A stretch of DNA of 5,379 nucleotides from Kiritimatiellia bacterium (lineage in GTDB: Bacteria; Verrucomicrobiota; Kiritimatiellia; RFP12; DVOR01). Location: NCBI GenBank assembly GCA_900771325.1, contig CAAGNN010000182.1, positions 1-5,379 on the forward strand, given 5' to 3'. Made by a program: the position numbers and the translations under genes. Below the pieces are notes generated by a model. It was not told the origin of the DNA. It saw only the letters and a program-made list of their open reading frames with translations, and searched no databases. Position 1 is the stretch's first letter. Each line of letters opens with the position of its first letter. Shown here in pieces: positions 1-5,362 of the stretch.

Positions 1-16
1 ACCGGCGAAGGCCTTT

Positions 17-682
17 TTGAGGCACGTCTCGGTCTCGCTCGCCACCGACATCCCCACCACCGTGACCACCGAGCATCAGACCCCCATCAACAAGGGCCGT
101 TCGGTCAAGGGCACCGAGACCGAGAAGTGCCTCATCAAGGCCTTCGCCGGTGAGTCTCAGGCTCGTATGCGCTACACCATCTTCGCCCAGAAGGCCGAAG
201 AGGAGGGCTACTTCCAGATCCGCGATATCTTCATCGAGACCGCCGAGCAGGAGAAGGCCCACGCCACGCGCCTCTTCTCCTGCCTCGACAGCGGCGATGG
301 CCTTACCCTCGGGGACGCTGCCTATCCCGCCGGCAAGATTGGCTCGACCAAGGAGAACCTTCTTGCCGCCGCCGCCGGTGAGCGCCACGAGCACGAGGAG
401 ATGTACCCCGAGTTCGCCAAGATCGCCGACAAGGAGGGCTTCAAGGAGATTGCCGCCCTCTTCCGGATGATTGGCAAGGCCGAGGTCAACCACGACAAGC
501 GCTATCAGGCCTTCGTGGCCAAGCTCGACGAGGGCTTCTTCACCTCCGATGACGACGAGACCGTCTGGGAGTGCATCGCCTGTGGCTACACCGCCGTCGG
601 CCCCGACGCGCCCAAGTTCTGCCCCGTCTGCGGCAAGCCGATCGCTTACTTCCGCAAGGCCATCGACTACACCGAGGACTGA
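17..682 (+). CDS. rbr: Rubrerythrin (ferritin-like diiron domain plus C-terminal rubredoxin domain)
   Basis: Rubrerythrins are cytoplasmic non-haem iron proteins that reduce hydrogen peroxide with electrons passed through a rubredoxin-type iron site. Numbered from the TTG at 17, the diiron ligands expected for the family are visible: E46 (AGESQARMRY), E79 and H82 (EKAHATR), E122 and E125 (GERHE), E156 and H159 (EVNHDKRY). The rubredoxin knuckles are C186/C189 (CIACGY) and C202/C205 (FCPVCGKP). From SVKGTETEK (about residue 29) onward the protein is full length for the family, about 190 residues. The N-terminal 28 or so residues are extra. The frame stays open to the window edge, so the true start is uncertain: TTG 17 has a possible GAAGG five bases upstream, GTG 62 would give 206 residues but has no visible Shine-Dalgarno, and an upstream start is possible. 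All 17 lysine codons are AAG and most third positions are C, as in a highly expressed gene. The family assignment is very secure; the start is not. Confidence 0.96.
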   Translation: MRHVSVSLATDIPTTVTTEHQTPINKGRSVKGTETEKCLIKAFAGESQARMRYTIFAQKAEEEGYFQIRDIFIETAEQEKAHATRLFSCLDSGDGLTLGDAAYPAGKIGSTKENLLAAAAGERHEHEEMYPEFAKIADKEGFKEIAALFRMIGKAEVNHDKRYQAFVAKLDEGFFTSDDDETVWECIACGYTAVGPDAPKFCPVCGKPIAYFRKAIDYTED

Positions 683-696
683 GCGTAGGCGTTTGC

Positions 697-742
697 CTAA
701 ACAAAGGGCCGGCGCGGTGAACCGCGCCGGCTCTTCGTTTAG
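697..742. terminator. Bidirectional intrinsic terminator between convergent genes
   Basis: A perfect 10-bp GC stem (708-717 with 722-731) closes on a TGAA loop. It extends outward through G-U and A-T pairs to 704/735, then past one mismatch (703/736) to CTAAAC (697-702) pairing with GTTTAG (737-742). The flanks are A-rich on the left and T-rich on the right, so a U-rich tail follows the stem on either strand. It lies between the stop codons of the rubrerythrin (+) and the sulfatase (-) and can serve both. A smaller stem, TAGGC/GCCTA (686-699), overlaps its left edge. Confidence 0.85.
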
Positions 743-758
743 ATGACGGACCGTCCGT

Positions 759-2297
759 TTACGGCCGCGTGCGCCCGGCCTTGGCGGCCTGGAGGATGGT
801 CGCGAACATCGCCTTGGCCCGCTCGGGATGCTCCTTGACCACATTGCGCTGCTCGCTGGGGTCGGTGGCGAGGTTGTAGAGCTGGCCGTTGAGCGGGTCG
901 TTGCGCTCGGAGGGGCTGTTGCCGGCGCGCGGGGGGACGATGTACTTCCACTGCCCTTCGCGCAGGTTCAGCTGGTAGTCCTGGCAGATGAGGTTCTTGC
1001 GCGCGCTGGGGGCGGCGGGGTCCAGGAAGGTGGCGTGCTGATCGAAGGAGTCGGGGAGGGCGGCCTCGGGCAAGGCCACGCCGCGCAGGGCGGCAAAGGT
1101 CGCCCCCAGGTCCACCAAGGAGAGGAGCGCGCCATTGTCCTGCCCGGCGGGGATAGCCCCGGGCCAGACGGCGATGAAGGGCAGACGGTGGCCGCCTTCG
1201 TAGGGGGTGTACTTGTGGCCGCGCCAGTCGCCGGTGGGCTTGTGGCTGCCCAGGAGCTCCACGGCGCGGTCCTTGTAGCCGTCGTTGACCATCGGGCCGT
1301 TATCGGAGGTGATCACGACGAGCGTCTCCTCCTCCAGCCCCAACGCGCGGAGCTTCTCGATGAGGCGGCGGACGCTGTCATCGAACTGCACGGTGGCGTC
1401 CCCGCGCGGCCCGAAAGGCGTCTTGCCGACAAAGCGCGGGTGCGGCACGCGCGGCACGTGGATGTCGTTGGTGGCGAAGTAGAGGAAGAAGGGCTTCTCC
1501 TTGTTCTGCTCGATGAAGGCCGTCGCCTTCTCCACAAAGACGTCCGCCATCTCCTCATCCACCCAACGCGCCTTCTGCCCGCCCTTCATATACCCAATGC
1601 GCCCAATGCCATTGACCACCGCCTGATTGTGACCGTGGTCCCAATCCATCTTGAGCGAGGCGCGGTCGCGCTTGCCGTCAGGTTCGCCCGGGTAGTTGTG
1701 CTGATAGTTCACCTCGATGGGGTCCTCGGGGTCCAACCCCACCACCAACCCATTCTCCACATAGACGCACGGGGTGCGGTCCGCCGTCGCCGCCATCAGG
1801 AAGGTGTAGTCGAAGCCCACCGCATTGGCCGAGGGCTCAATGGGCTTGTTCCAATCGGTCTTCCCCGGCCCCGGCCCCATCCCCAAGTGCCACTTGCCCA
1901 CGGCCCCGGTCACCATCCCGGCCTGACGCATCAGCTGCGGCAGGGTGACCGCCTCCCGGTCAATCAAGAGCGCCGAATCTCCCGGCGCGATCCCCGTCCC
2001 CGGCTTGCGCCAGGCATACTGCCCCGTGAGGATGGCATAGCGCGTGGGCGTGCAGGTCGAAGCCGGCGAATGGGCATCCGTAAACCGCACCCCCTGCTTC
2101 ACGTAGCTATCCAAGAAGGGGGTCAACCCCGGCGTTGCGCCATAACAGCTCACATCCCCCCAACCCAAGTCATCGGCCAAAATCAGCACGATATTCCGCG
2201 GCCGCTTGCTCCCCGCCTCCGCCGCACGCACCGCCCCCGGCAACGCGCACGCCGCCACGCCCAACCCCAGACTCCGCAAAAACGCTCTCCGTGTCAT
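759..2297 (-). CDS. Tat-exported Cys-type sulfatase (family S1, arylsulfatase A-like)
   Basis: Hydrolyses a sulfate ester, probably on a polysaccharide or glycan outside the cytoplasm; the substrate cannot be read from sequence. Residues 1-28 form a twin-arginine signal (TRRAFLR, hydrophobic stretch, cleavage near 25-28). Family landmarks appear in order: metal-binding D42-D43 (LADDLGWGD); the sulfatase signature C82-T-P-T-R86, where C82 should become formylglycine; the second signature GKWHLG with K135 and H137; H280 (NDIH); D332-N333 (TSDNG); K362 in the GHK....EGGHR segment. The 512-residue length is normal for S1 enzymes and no key residue is missing. The start is secure: AAAGGAG lies six bases before the ATG. 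No formylglycine-generating enzyme or anaerobic sulfatase maturase is in the window, so maturation must come from elsewhere. The gene appears monocistronic, with its own extended -10 promoter and a shared 3' terminator. Its 5' half favours G-ending codons and its 3' half C-ending codons. Confidence 0.96.
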   Translation of the reverse strand: MTRRAFLRSLGLGVAACALPGAVRAAEAGSKRPRNIVLILADDLGWGDVSCYGATPGLTPFLDSYVKQGVRFTDAHSPASTCTPTRYAILTGQYAWRKPGTGIAPGDSALLIDREAVTLPQLMRQAGMVTGAVGKWHLGMGPGPGKTDWNKPIEPSANAVGFDYTFLMAATADRTPCVYVENGLVVGLDPEDPIEVNYQHNYPGEPDGKRDRASLKMDWDHGHNQAVVNGIGRIGYMKGGQKARWVDEEMADVFVEKATAFIEQNKEKPFFLYFATNDIHVPRVPHPRFVGKTPFGPRGDATVQFDDSVRRLIEKLRALGLEEETLVVITSDNGPMVNDGYKDRAVELLGSHKPTGDWRGHKYTPYEGGHRLPFIAVWPGAIPAGQDNGALLSLVDLGATFAALRGVALPEAALPDSFDQHATFLDPAAPSARKNLICQDYQLNLREGQWKYIVPPRAGNSPSERNDPLNGQLYNLATDPSEQRNVVKEHPERAKAMFATILQAAKAGRTRP

Positions 2298-2327
2298 TTC
2301 AAGCTCCTTTCGTTAGCAGTTGCCCGT

Positions 2328-2336
2328 AGTATAGCA
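2328..2336 (-). promoter_or_regulatory. Extended -10 promoter of the sulfatase gene
   Basis: On the minus strand the sequence reads TGCTATACT: a TG-n extension followed by a 5/6 match to TATAAT. There is no good -35 at 17 bp (AGCCTT at 2351-2356), as expected of extended -10 promoters. A start near A2321 would give a leader of about 24 nt holding the AAAGGAG ribosome site (2304-2310). The core is almost identical to the one before infA. Confidence 0.6.
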
Positions 2337-2372
2337 GAAAGTGCGGGGGAAAGGCTACGCAGGGGAAAGGAG

Positions 2373-2386
2373 TGGCGGAGCCGCCA
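2373..2386. repeat. Small GC-rich hairpin left of the tandem array
   Basis: TGGCGGAGCCGCCA is a perfect palindrome that can fold as a 5-bp stem with a GAGC loop. It lies in the upstream region of the sulfatase, 34 bp left of the 22-bp array. A related hairpin (GGCGGC-TCT-GCCGCC, 2682-2696) lies on the far side of the array. The 2337-2420 stretch shows nothing else recognisable. Confidence 0.45.
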
Positions 2387-2420
2387 AGGGTTTTGCAGGG
2401 GGCTGCTCCGTAGGTCATCC

Positions 2421-2618
2421 GCCCCGGGTTGAAGGTGGACCCGCCCCGGGTTGACCCCCGACCCGCCCCAGGTTCGAGGTGGACCCGCCCCGGGTTGACC
2501 CCCGACCCGCCCCGGGTTGAAGGTGGACCCGCCCCGGGTTGACTCCCGACTCGCCCCAGGTTCGAGGTGGACCCGCCCCGGGTTGACCCTCGACCCGCCC
2601 CAGGTTCGAGGTGGACCT
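2421..2618. repeat. Nine-unit 22-bp tandem repeat with two alternating unit types
   Basis: Nine consecutive 22-bp units without spacers start at 2421, 2443, 2465, 2487, 2509, 2531, 2553, 2575 and 2597. Each begins with the 10-nt core GCCCC[G/A]GGTT. Odd units continue GAAGGTGGACCC or CGAGGTGGACCC (type A). Even units continue GACCCCCGACCC or a one- or two-base variant (type B). Units 1 and 5 are identical, as are 3 and 7 (and 2 and 4), so there is a 44-bp period and a partial 88-bp period. GGTGGACCC at the end of an A unit and GGGTTGACC at the start of the next B unit form an imperfect inverted repeat around GCCCC, recurring at four junctions. The array lies between two divergent promoters, neither of which it overlaps. 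There are no unique spacers, so it is not CRISPR. Function unknown; protein binding, structure formation or a selfish intergenic repeat are all possible. Confidence 0.93.
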
Positions 2619-2656
2619 GGGGCTAGTGGCCTAACAGCGCGGGTCATCGCAATGCC

Positions 2657-2708
2657 CTCGCGCGCCGAAGGAGTTCTGTTCGGCGGCTCTGCCGCCACCT
2701 CACGCGAG
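2657..2708. repeat. Nested inverted repeats right of the tandem array
   Basis: An outer pair CTCGCG (2657-2662) and CGCGAG (2703-2708) encloses two competing hairpins: GCCGAA (2664-2669) with TTCGGC (2679-2684), and GGCGGC (2682-2687) with GCCGCC (2691-2696) around TCT. The two inner hairpins share bases 2682-2684, so only one forms fully at a time. No T-run follows on either strand, so this is not an ordinary terminator. No gene is supported anywhere in 2619-2720. Confidence 0.4.
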
Positions 2709-2747
2709 CGGTCGACGGGTTTGCAGTTTGCGCAGCAGAAGGGGTTA

Positions 2748-2756
2748 TGCTATGCT
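2748..2756 (+). promoter_or_regulatory. Extended -10 promoter of infA
   Basis: TGCTATGCT is a TG-n extension plus a 4/6 match to TATAAT. A weak -35 (TTGCGC, 2728-2733) lies 17 bp upstream. Initiation near 2762 would leave a leader of about 28 nt containing AAAAGGAAG (2776-2784), whose AAGGA core ends seven bases before the infA ATG. The core matches the sulfatase promoter through TGCTATRCTACG. Confidence 0.55.
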
Positions 2757-2789
2757 ACGCAACATCTTACACCTTAAAAGGAAGCGTTC

Positions 2790-3011
2790 ATGGCGAGTGA
2801 TGATGCAATTGAAGTGATTGGCGTGGTCGTAAAGGTGCTCCCGGCATCGATGTATCGGGTGCGCCTGGAAAATGGGCACGAGGTGCTGGCGCACGTCTCG
2901 GGAAAGATGCGCAAGTTCTCAATCAAGATTGCCTCCGGCGATAAGGTGACGCTGGAGATTTCGCCCTACGACTTGACCAAGGGGCGGATCATCTTCCGCC
3001 ACAAGGTCTAA
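2790..3011 (+). CDS. infA: Translation initiation factor IF-1
   Basis: IF-1 binds the ribosomal A site on the 30S subunit during initiation and works with IF-2 and IF-3. The 73-residue product is the normal length and is a single S1/OB-fold domain. Conserved blocks are clear: IEVIGVVVKVLP (8-19), RVRLENGHEVLAHVSGKMRK (23-42), the GDKVTLEISPYDLTKGRI region (50-67) and a basic C-terminus. The segment after KMRK reads FSIKIASGDKV, where many homologues have a form like NYIRILPGDKV, a modest divergence. Codon use is less C-biased than in the neighbours. infA often lies in the secY-rpmJ-rpsM ribosomal cluster; here it has its own promoter and is followed after 3 nt by an exported glycosidase-like gene, so it is out of that context. 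Confidence 0.97.
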   Translation: MASDDAIEVIGVVVKVLPASMYRVRLENGHEVLAHVSGKMRKFSIKIASGDKVTLEISPYDLTKGRIIFRHKV

Positions 3012-3014
3012 GTC

Positions 3015-4943
3015 TTGCGCGGGCTGCTGCTCCTCTGTTCTCTGCTCTTTGCCCTGGTGCTGCGCTCGGCCGCAGTGGCGGTGGTCTATGCCGAGCTGTC
3101 GGTGCCAGAGAGCGAGCGACGGTATGCCAAGGCCCTCGCCGGGCACGTCCAGCGCTGGTATGCCGAAGCGGGGATTGAGGCGGCGTTGGTAGCCGATGGG
3201 GAGTTGGGCGCGCAGCGGGATCTGCGCCTGGCTGTGATGGTCGATTGCTACGCGCCGCCCGAGGGCGTCCTTGCCGCCGTGCGTGCGCAGTTGAAGAGGG
3301 GCGCGCGCTTTGCGGTCTGCTACTCGGCCTCCGAGCCGTTAGCGAACCTCTTTGGGTTGACGCTGGGCAGTTATGTGCGCAGCGACCGCGGCGATTGGAG
3401 CCGGATGGCGTTGGGCGAAGAGCGGCCTAAGGGCGCGCCGGTGGAAATCTTGCAGACCAGTACGAACCTCTTTACGGTGCGCGCGAAGGAGAGCGGGGCC
3501 CGGCCGATGGCCTGGTGGTGCAATCGCGCCGGGAAGCGCACGGAGGTGGCCTGGTGGCGCGTGCGCGCAAACTCCTATTGGATGACCCATATTCTCTCCG
3601 GCGACGGCGACGAGCGCGGGAAGCAGCTGCTCCTCCTGGCGATGGCCGCCGAGGCCGCCCCCGGCACCTGGCGCACCGCCGCCAAGCACCTCTATGCGCA
3701 GACGCTCCCCGAGCTCAACGGCTTGGCCGACCGCCTCCGCGAGGCTACGCCCAAGTATCTGCACAATCGCGAGGAGGCCGCCGCGCGGCAGCGGCAGTTG
3801 GCCGCCATCCGGCAGTTGATCGCCCGGCAGCAGAAGGCCGTCGAAGGGCGGTTGAATGAGGACTCCGCCGGGGCCTATCAGGCGGTGGCCGACCTGCGGG
3901 ACTTGGTCCACCGCGCCTATGGGCTGACCTATTGGTCGCGCGCCGGGGAGGTCTGCGGGGTGTGGGACCACTCGGGGCAAGGGCTCTACCCCGGCGACTG
4001 GCCGCGCACGGCCAAGTTGCTCGCGAGCCACGGCATCACCGATGTCTATGTGAATGTGGCCGGCGGCGGCTTCGCGCTCTATCCCTCCAAGGTGCTGCCG
4101 CAGCGGGGCAGTGAGAATGCCCTCGCCCAGGCCATCGCCGCCTGCCGGAAGGAGGGGCTGCGCGTCCACGCCTGGATCCTCTGCTTCTCCCTCGAACGCG
4201 CCGCCTCCCCCGCCGTGCGCAAGCAGGCCGCCGACCGCGCCTGGCTCCTGCAAGATGCCGAAGGCCGCAACCAACAGTGGCTCGACCCCACCAGCCCCGA
4301 GGTCCGCAAGCGCCTCCTGGAGACCGTGCGCGAGCTGGCCTCCGGCTACGCCCTAGACGGCATTCATCTCGACTTTATCCGCTATCCCGGTCTGCCCCAG
4401 AGTCTCGGCCCGCGCGTCCGCGCCCGCTACGAGGCCGAGCGCGGCAAGGCCGCCAACTGGCCCGCCTGTATCACCGAGGCCAACGGCTCCCGCCGCGAAG
4501 ACTTCCTGCGCTGGCGCGCCGGGAAGATGACCGACGTTGTCCAGGAAATCCGCGCTTGGCTCCGCCTCAATCGCCCGCGCCTCGAGCTCTCCGCCGCCGT
4601 CTACGGCAAATATCCCGCCTGCGTCGACAGCGTGGGGCAAGACTGGCTCTCCTGGCTGCGCACCGGCCTGCTCGATAGCGCCCTCCCGATGAACTACACT
4701 GAGGACCCCGCCAAACTCGCCGATTGGCTTGGCACCCAAACCGCCGACCCCCGCCTCGCCGCCAAGATCGTCAGTGGCATTGGCGTCACCGCCGCCGAGA
4801 GCCGCCTCGGGCCCCTCCAAGTCCTCGAGCAAATCCAGGCCGCTCGCCGCGCCAAATGCCGCGGCTTCGCCCTCTTTGACCTCGACGAGACCCTCCGCGC
4901 CGCCGTCCTCCCCGTCCTCTCCGCCGGCGCCACCGCCCCCTAA
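3015..4943 (+). CDS. Secreted GHL10-type glycoside hydrolase-like protein
   Basis: The C-terminal part (about 312-620) matches the GHL10 TIM-barrel family: CGVWDHSGQGLYPGDW (314-329), ITDVYVNV and YPSKV (341-360), RVHAWILCF (383-391), WLDPTSPEVR (422-431), DGIHLDFIRYP (448-458) and QDWLSWLRTGLLDSALPMNY (542-561). Characterised GHL10 relatives include E. coli DigH, which cleaves denuded peptidoglycan glycan strands; the substrate here is unknown. Residues 1-22 are a signal peptide (LLLLCSLLFALVL core, AVA end). Residues 23-215 form an extra alpha/beta region reminiscent of the amidotransferase-like domain in other secreted glycosidases, and 230-305 is helical, Arg/Gln/Ala-rich and possibly coiled coil. 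The TTG start is chosen because it gives the complete signal peptide and lies 3 nt after the infA stop; AAGG at 3003-3006 is a weak ribosome site, so translational coupling is likely. Codon choice drifts from G-ending to C-ending along the gene. Family call strong, biochemical role weak. Confidence 0.9.
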   Translation: MRGLLLLCSLLFALVLRSAAVAVVYAELSVPESERRYAKALAGHVQRWYAEAGIEAALVADGELGAQRDLRLAVMVDCYAPPEGVLAAVRAQLKRGARFAVCYSASEPLANLFGLTLGSYVRSDRGDWSRMALGEERPKGAPVEILQTSTNLFTVRAKESGARPMAWWCNRAGKRTEVAWWRVRANSYWMTHILSGDGDERGKQLLLLAMAAEAAPGTWRTAAKHLYAQTLPELNGLADRLREATPKYLHNREEAAARQRQLAAIRQLIARQQKAVEGRLNEDSAGAYQAVADLRDLVHRAYGLTYWSRAGEVCGVWDHSGQGLYPGDWPRTAKLLASHGITDVYVNVAGGGFALYPSKVLPQRGSENALAQAIAACRKEGLRVHAWILCFSLERAASPAVRKQAADRAWLLQDAEGRNQQWLDPTSPEVRKRLLETVRELASGYALDGIHLDFIRYPGLPQSLGPRVRARYEAERGKAANWPACITEANGSRREDFLRWRAGKMTDVVQEIRAWLRLNRPRLELSAAVYGKYPACVDSVGQDWLSWLRTGLLDSALPMNYTEDPAKLADWLGTQTADPRLAAKIVSGIGVTAAESRLGPLQVLEQIQAARRAKCRGFALFDLDETLRAAVLPVLSAGATAP

Positions 4944-4963
4944 GCGCGCCGAGGCAACAAGAA

Positions 4964-4983
4964 AACCGCCCTGTCAGGCGGTT
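4964..4983 (-). terminator. Intrinsic terminator of the tRNA cluster
   Basis: On the minus strand a 7-bp stem AACCGCC/GGCGGTT with a six-base loop TGACAG is followed directly by TTTTCTTGTT. It lies 25 bp past the last tRNA-Lys gene. On the plus strand the hairpin follows the GHL10 stop by 20 bp but lacks an immediate T-run, so it would be weaker for that gene. Confidence 0.8.
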
Positions 4984-5008
4984 GATCCTTGATTGACTTT
5001 TCCTCGAA

Positions 5009-5084
5009 TGGTAGGGGTGCACGGGCTCGAACCGTGGACCCAGTGATTAAGAGTCACTTGCTCTACCAACTGAGCTACACCCCC
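5009..5084 (-). tRNA. tRNA-Lys(CUU), copy 1 (promoter-distal)
   Basis: A 76-nt cloverleaf: acceptor GGGGGTG with CACCCCT (G1-U72 wobble, the rest paired), D arm GCTC/GAGC, anticodon stem AGTGA/TCACT with loop CTCTTAA giving anticodon CTT, T arm CACGG/CCGTG with loop TTCGAGC, and an encoded ACCA end. It decodes AAG. It is the last gene of the four-tRNA transcript and is identical to the copy at 5204-5279. Confidence 0.97.
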
Positions 5085-5093
5085 ATTGAGGAA

Positions 5094-5169
5094 TGGAGCG
5101 AACTAAGGGACTCGAACCCTCAACCTCCACCTTGGCAAGGTGGAGCTCTGCCAATTGAGCTAAGTTCGC
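5094..5169 (-). tRNA. tRNA-Gly(GCC), copy 1
   Basis: A 76-nt cloverleaf: acceptor GCGAACT/AGTTCGC fully paired, D arm GCTC/GAGC, anticodon stem CCACC/GGTGG with loop TTGCCAA giving anticodon GCC, T arm GAGGG/CCCTT with loop TTCGAGT, discriminator U73 (usual for tRNA-Gly) and encoded CCA. It decodes GGC and GGU. It is separated from the downstream tRNA-Lys by 9 bp and is identical to the copy at 5287-5362. Confidence 0.97.
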
Positions 5170-5203
5170 TTCTTGGCACGCCACATCTGCCGCATCCTTG
5201 GAA

Positions 5204-5279
5204 TGGTAGGGGTGCACGGGCTCGAACCGTGGACCCAGTGATTAAGAGTCACTTGCTCTACCAACTGAGCTACACCCCC
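5204..5279 (-). tRNA. tRNA-Lys(CUU), copy 2
   Basis: Identical base for base to tRNA-Lys copy 1, with the same CTT anticodon, G1-U72 pair and encoded CCA. It lies 7 bp after the tRNA-Gly at 5287-5362 and 34 bp before the next tRNA-Gly in transcription order. Confidence 0.97.
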
Positions 5280-5286
5280 AAAAGGA

Positions 5287-5362
5287 TGGAGCGAACTAAG
5301 GGACTCGAACCCTCAACCTCCACCTTGGCAAGGTGGAGCTCTGCCAATTGAGCTAAGTTCGC
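5287..5362 (-). tRNA. tRNA-Gly(GCC), copy 2 (first in the cluster as seen)
   Basis: Identical base for base to tRNA-Gly copy 1. It is the most upstream tRNA visible on the minus strand. Its promoter would lie beyond the window; the remaining 17 bp hold only a T-run on the minus strand (5368-5374 region) and no recognisable promoter, so further tRNAs upstream are possible. Confidence 0.97.

Larger units (their letters stand above)
5006..5362 (-). repeat. Tandem duplication of a Gly-Lys tRNA pair
   Basis: The unit 5006-5169 recurs at 5201-5362. Lys copies are offset by 195 bp and Gly copies by 193 bp, because the Gly-Lys spacer is 9 bp in one unit and 7 bp in the other. All 152 tRNA bases per unit are identical, while the short spacers differ in sequence. 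Both units share GAA just past the Lys 3' end and an AAGGAT further on, so the duplication reaches a little into the flank. Confidence 0.9.

Noticed and set aside
828..2432. A 534-codon open frame on the plus strand, antisense to the sulfatase
   Set aside because: The sulfatase on the other strand has complete family motifs, a Tat signal and a strong ribosome site. The antisense translation is low-complexity and Val/Gly/Arg-rich with no domain, as is typical of shadow frames in GC-rich DNA.
2421..2618. Possible CRISPR array
   Set aside because: Units are contiguous 22-mers with no unique spacers, and no cas genes are present. Both halves of each unit are themselves repeated.
2294..2698. A 134-codon minus-strand open frame through the 22-bp array, ending in an ATGA overlap with the sulfatase start
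   Set aside because: The overlap suggests coupling, but the frame starts at GTG without a ribosome site, its middle is just the translated repeat, and the sulfatase promoter and ribosome site lie inside its 3' end. The overlap is most likely chance.
3015..3060. Lipoprotein signal on the GHL10 protein (Cys at residue 8 after LLLL)
   Set aside because: The cysteine lies inside the start of the hydrophobic core, too close to the N-terminus for a lipobox, and an ordinary AxA-type cleavage site follows at about residue 22.
3339..4274. A 311-codon minus-strand open frame antisense to the GHL10 gene
   Set aside because: Its Gly/Ala/Pro-rich translation has no recognisable domain, and the plus strand carries a coherent signal peptide and GHL10 motifs over the same bases.
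4989..5351. A 120-codon plus-strand open frame across the tRNA cluster
   Set aside because: It is antisense to four structurally complete tRNA genes, and its internal repetition simply reflects the tRNA duplication.
5006..5362. tRNA genes as an attachment site of an integrated element
   Set aside because: All four tRNAs are complete, no integrase or partial tRNA fragment is present, and the repetition is explained by a simple tandem duplication.
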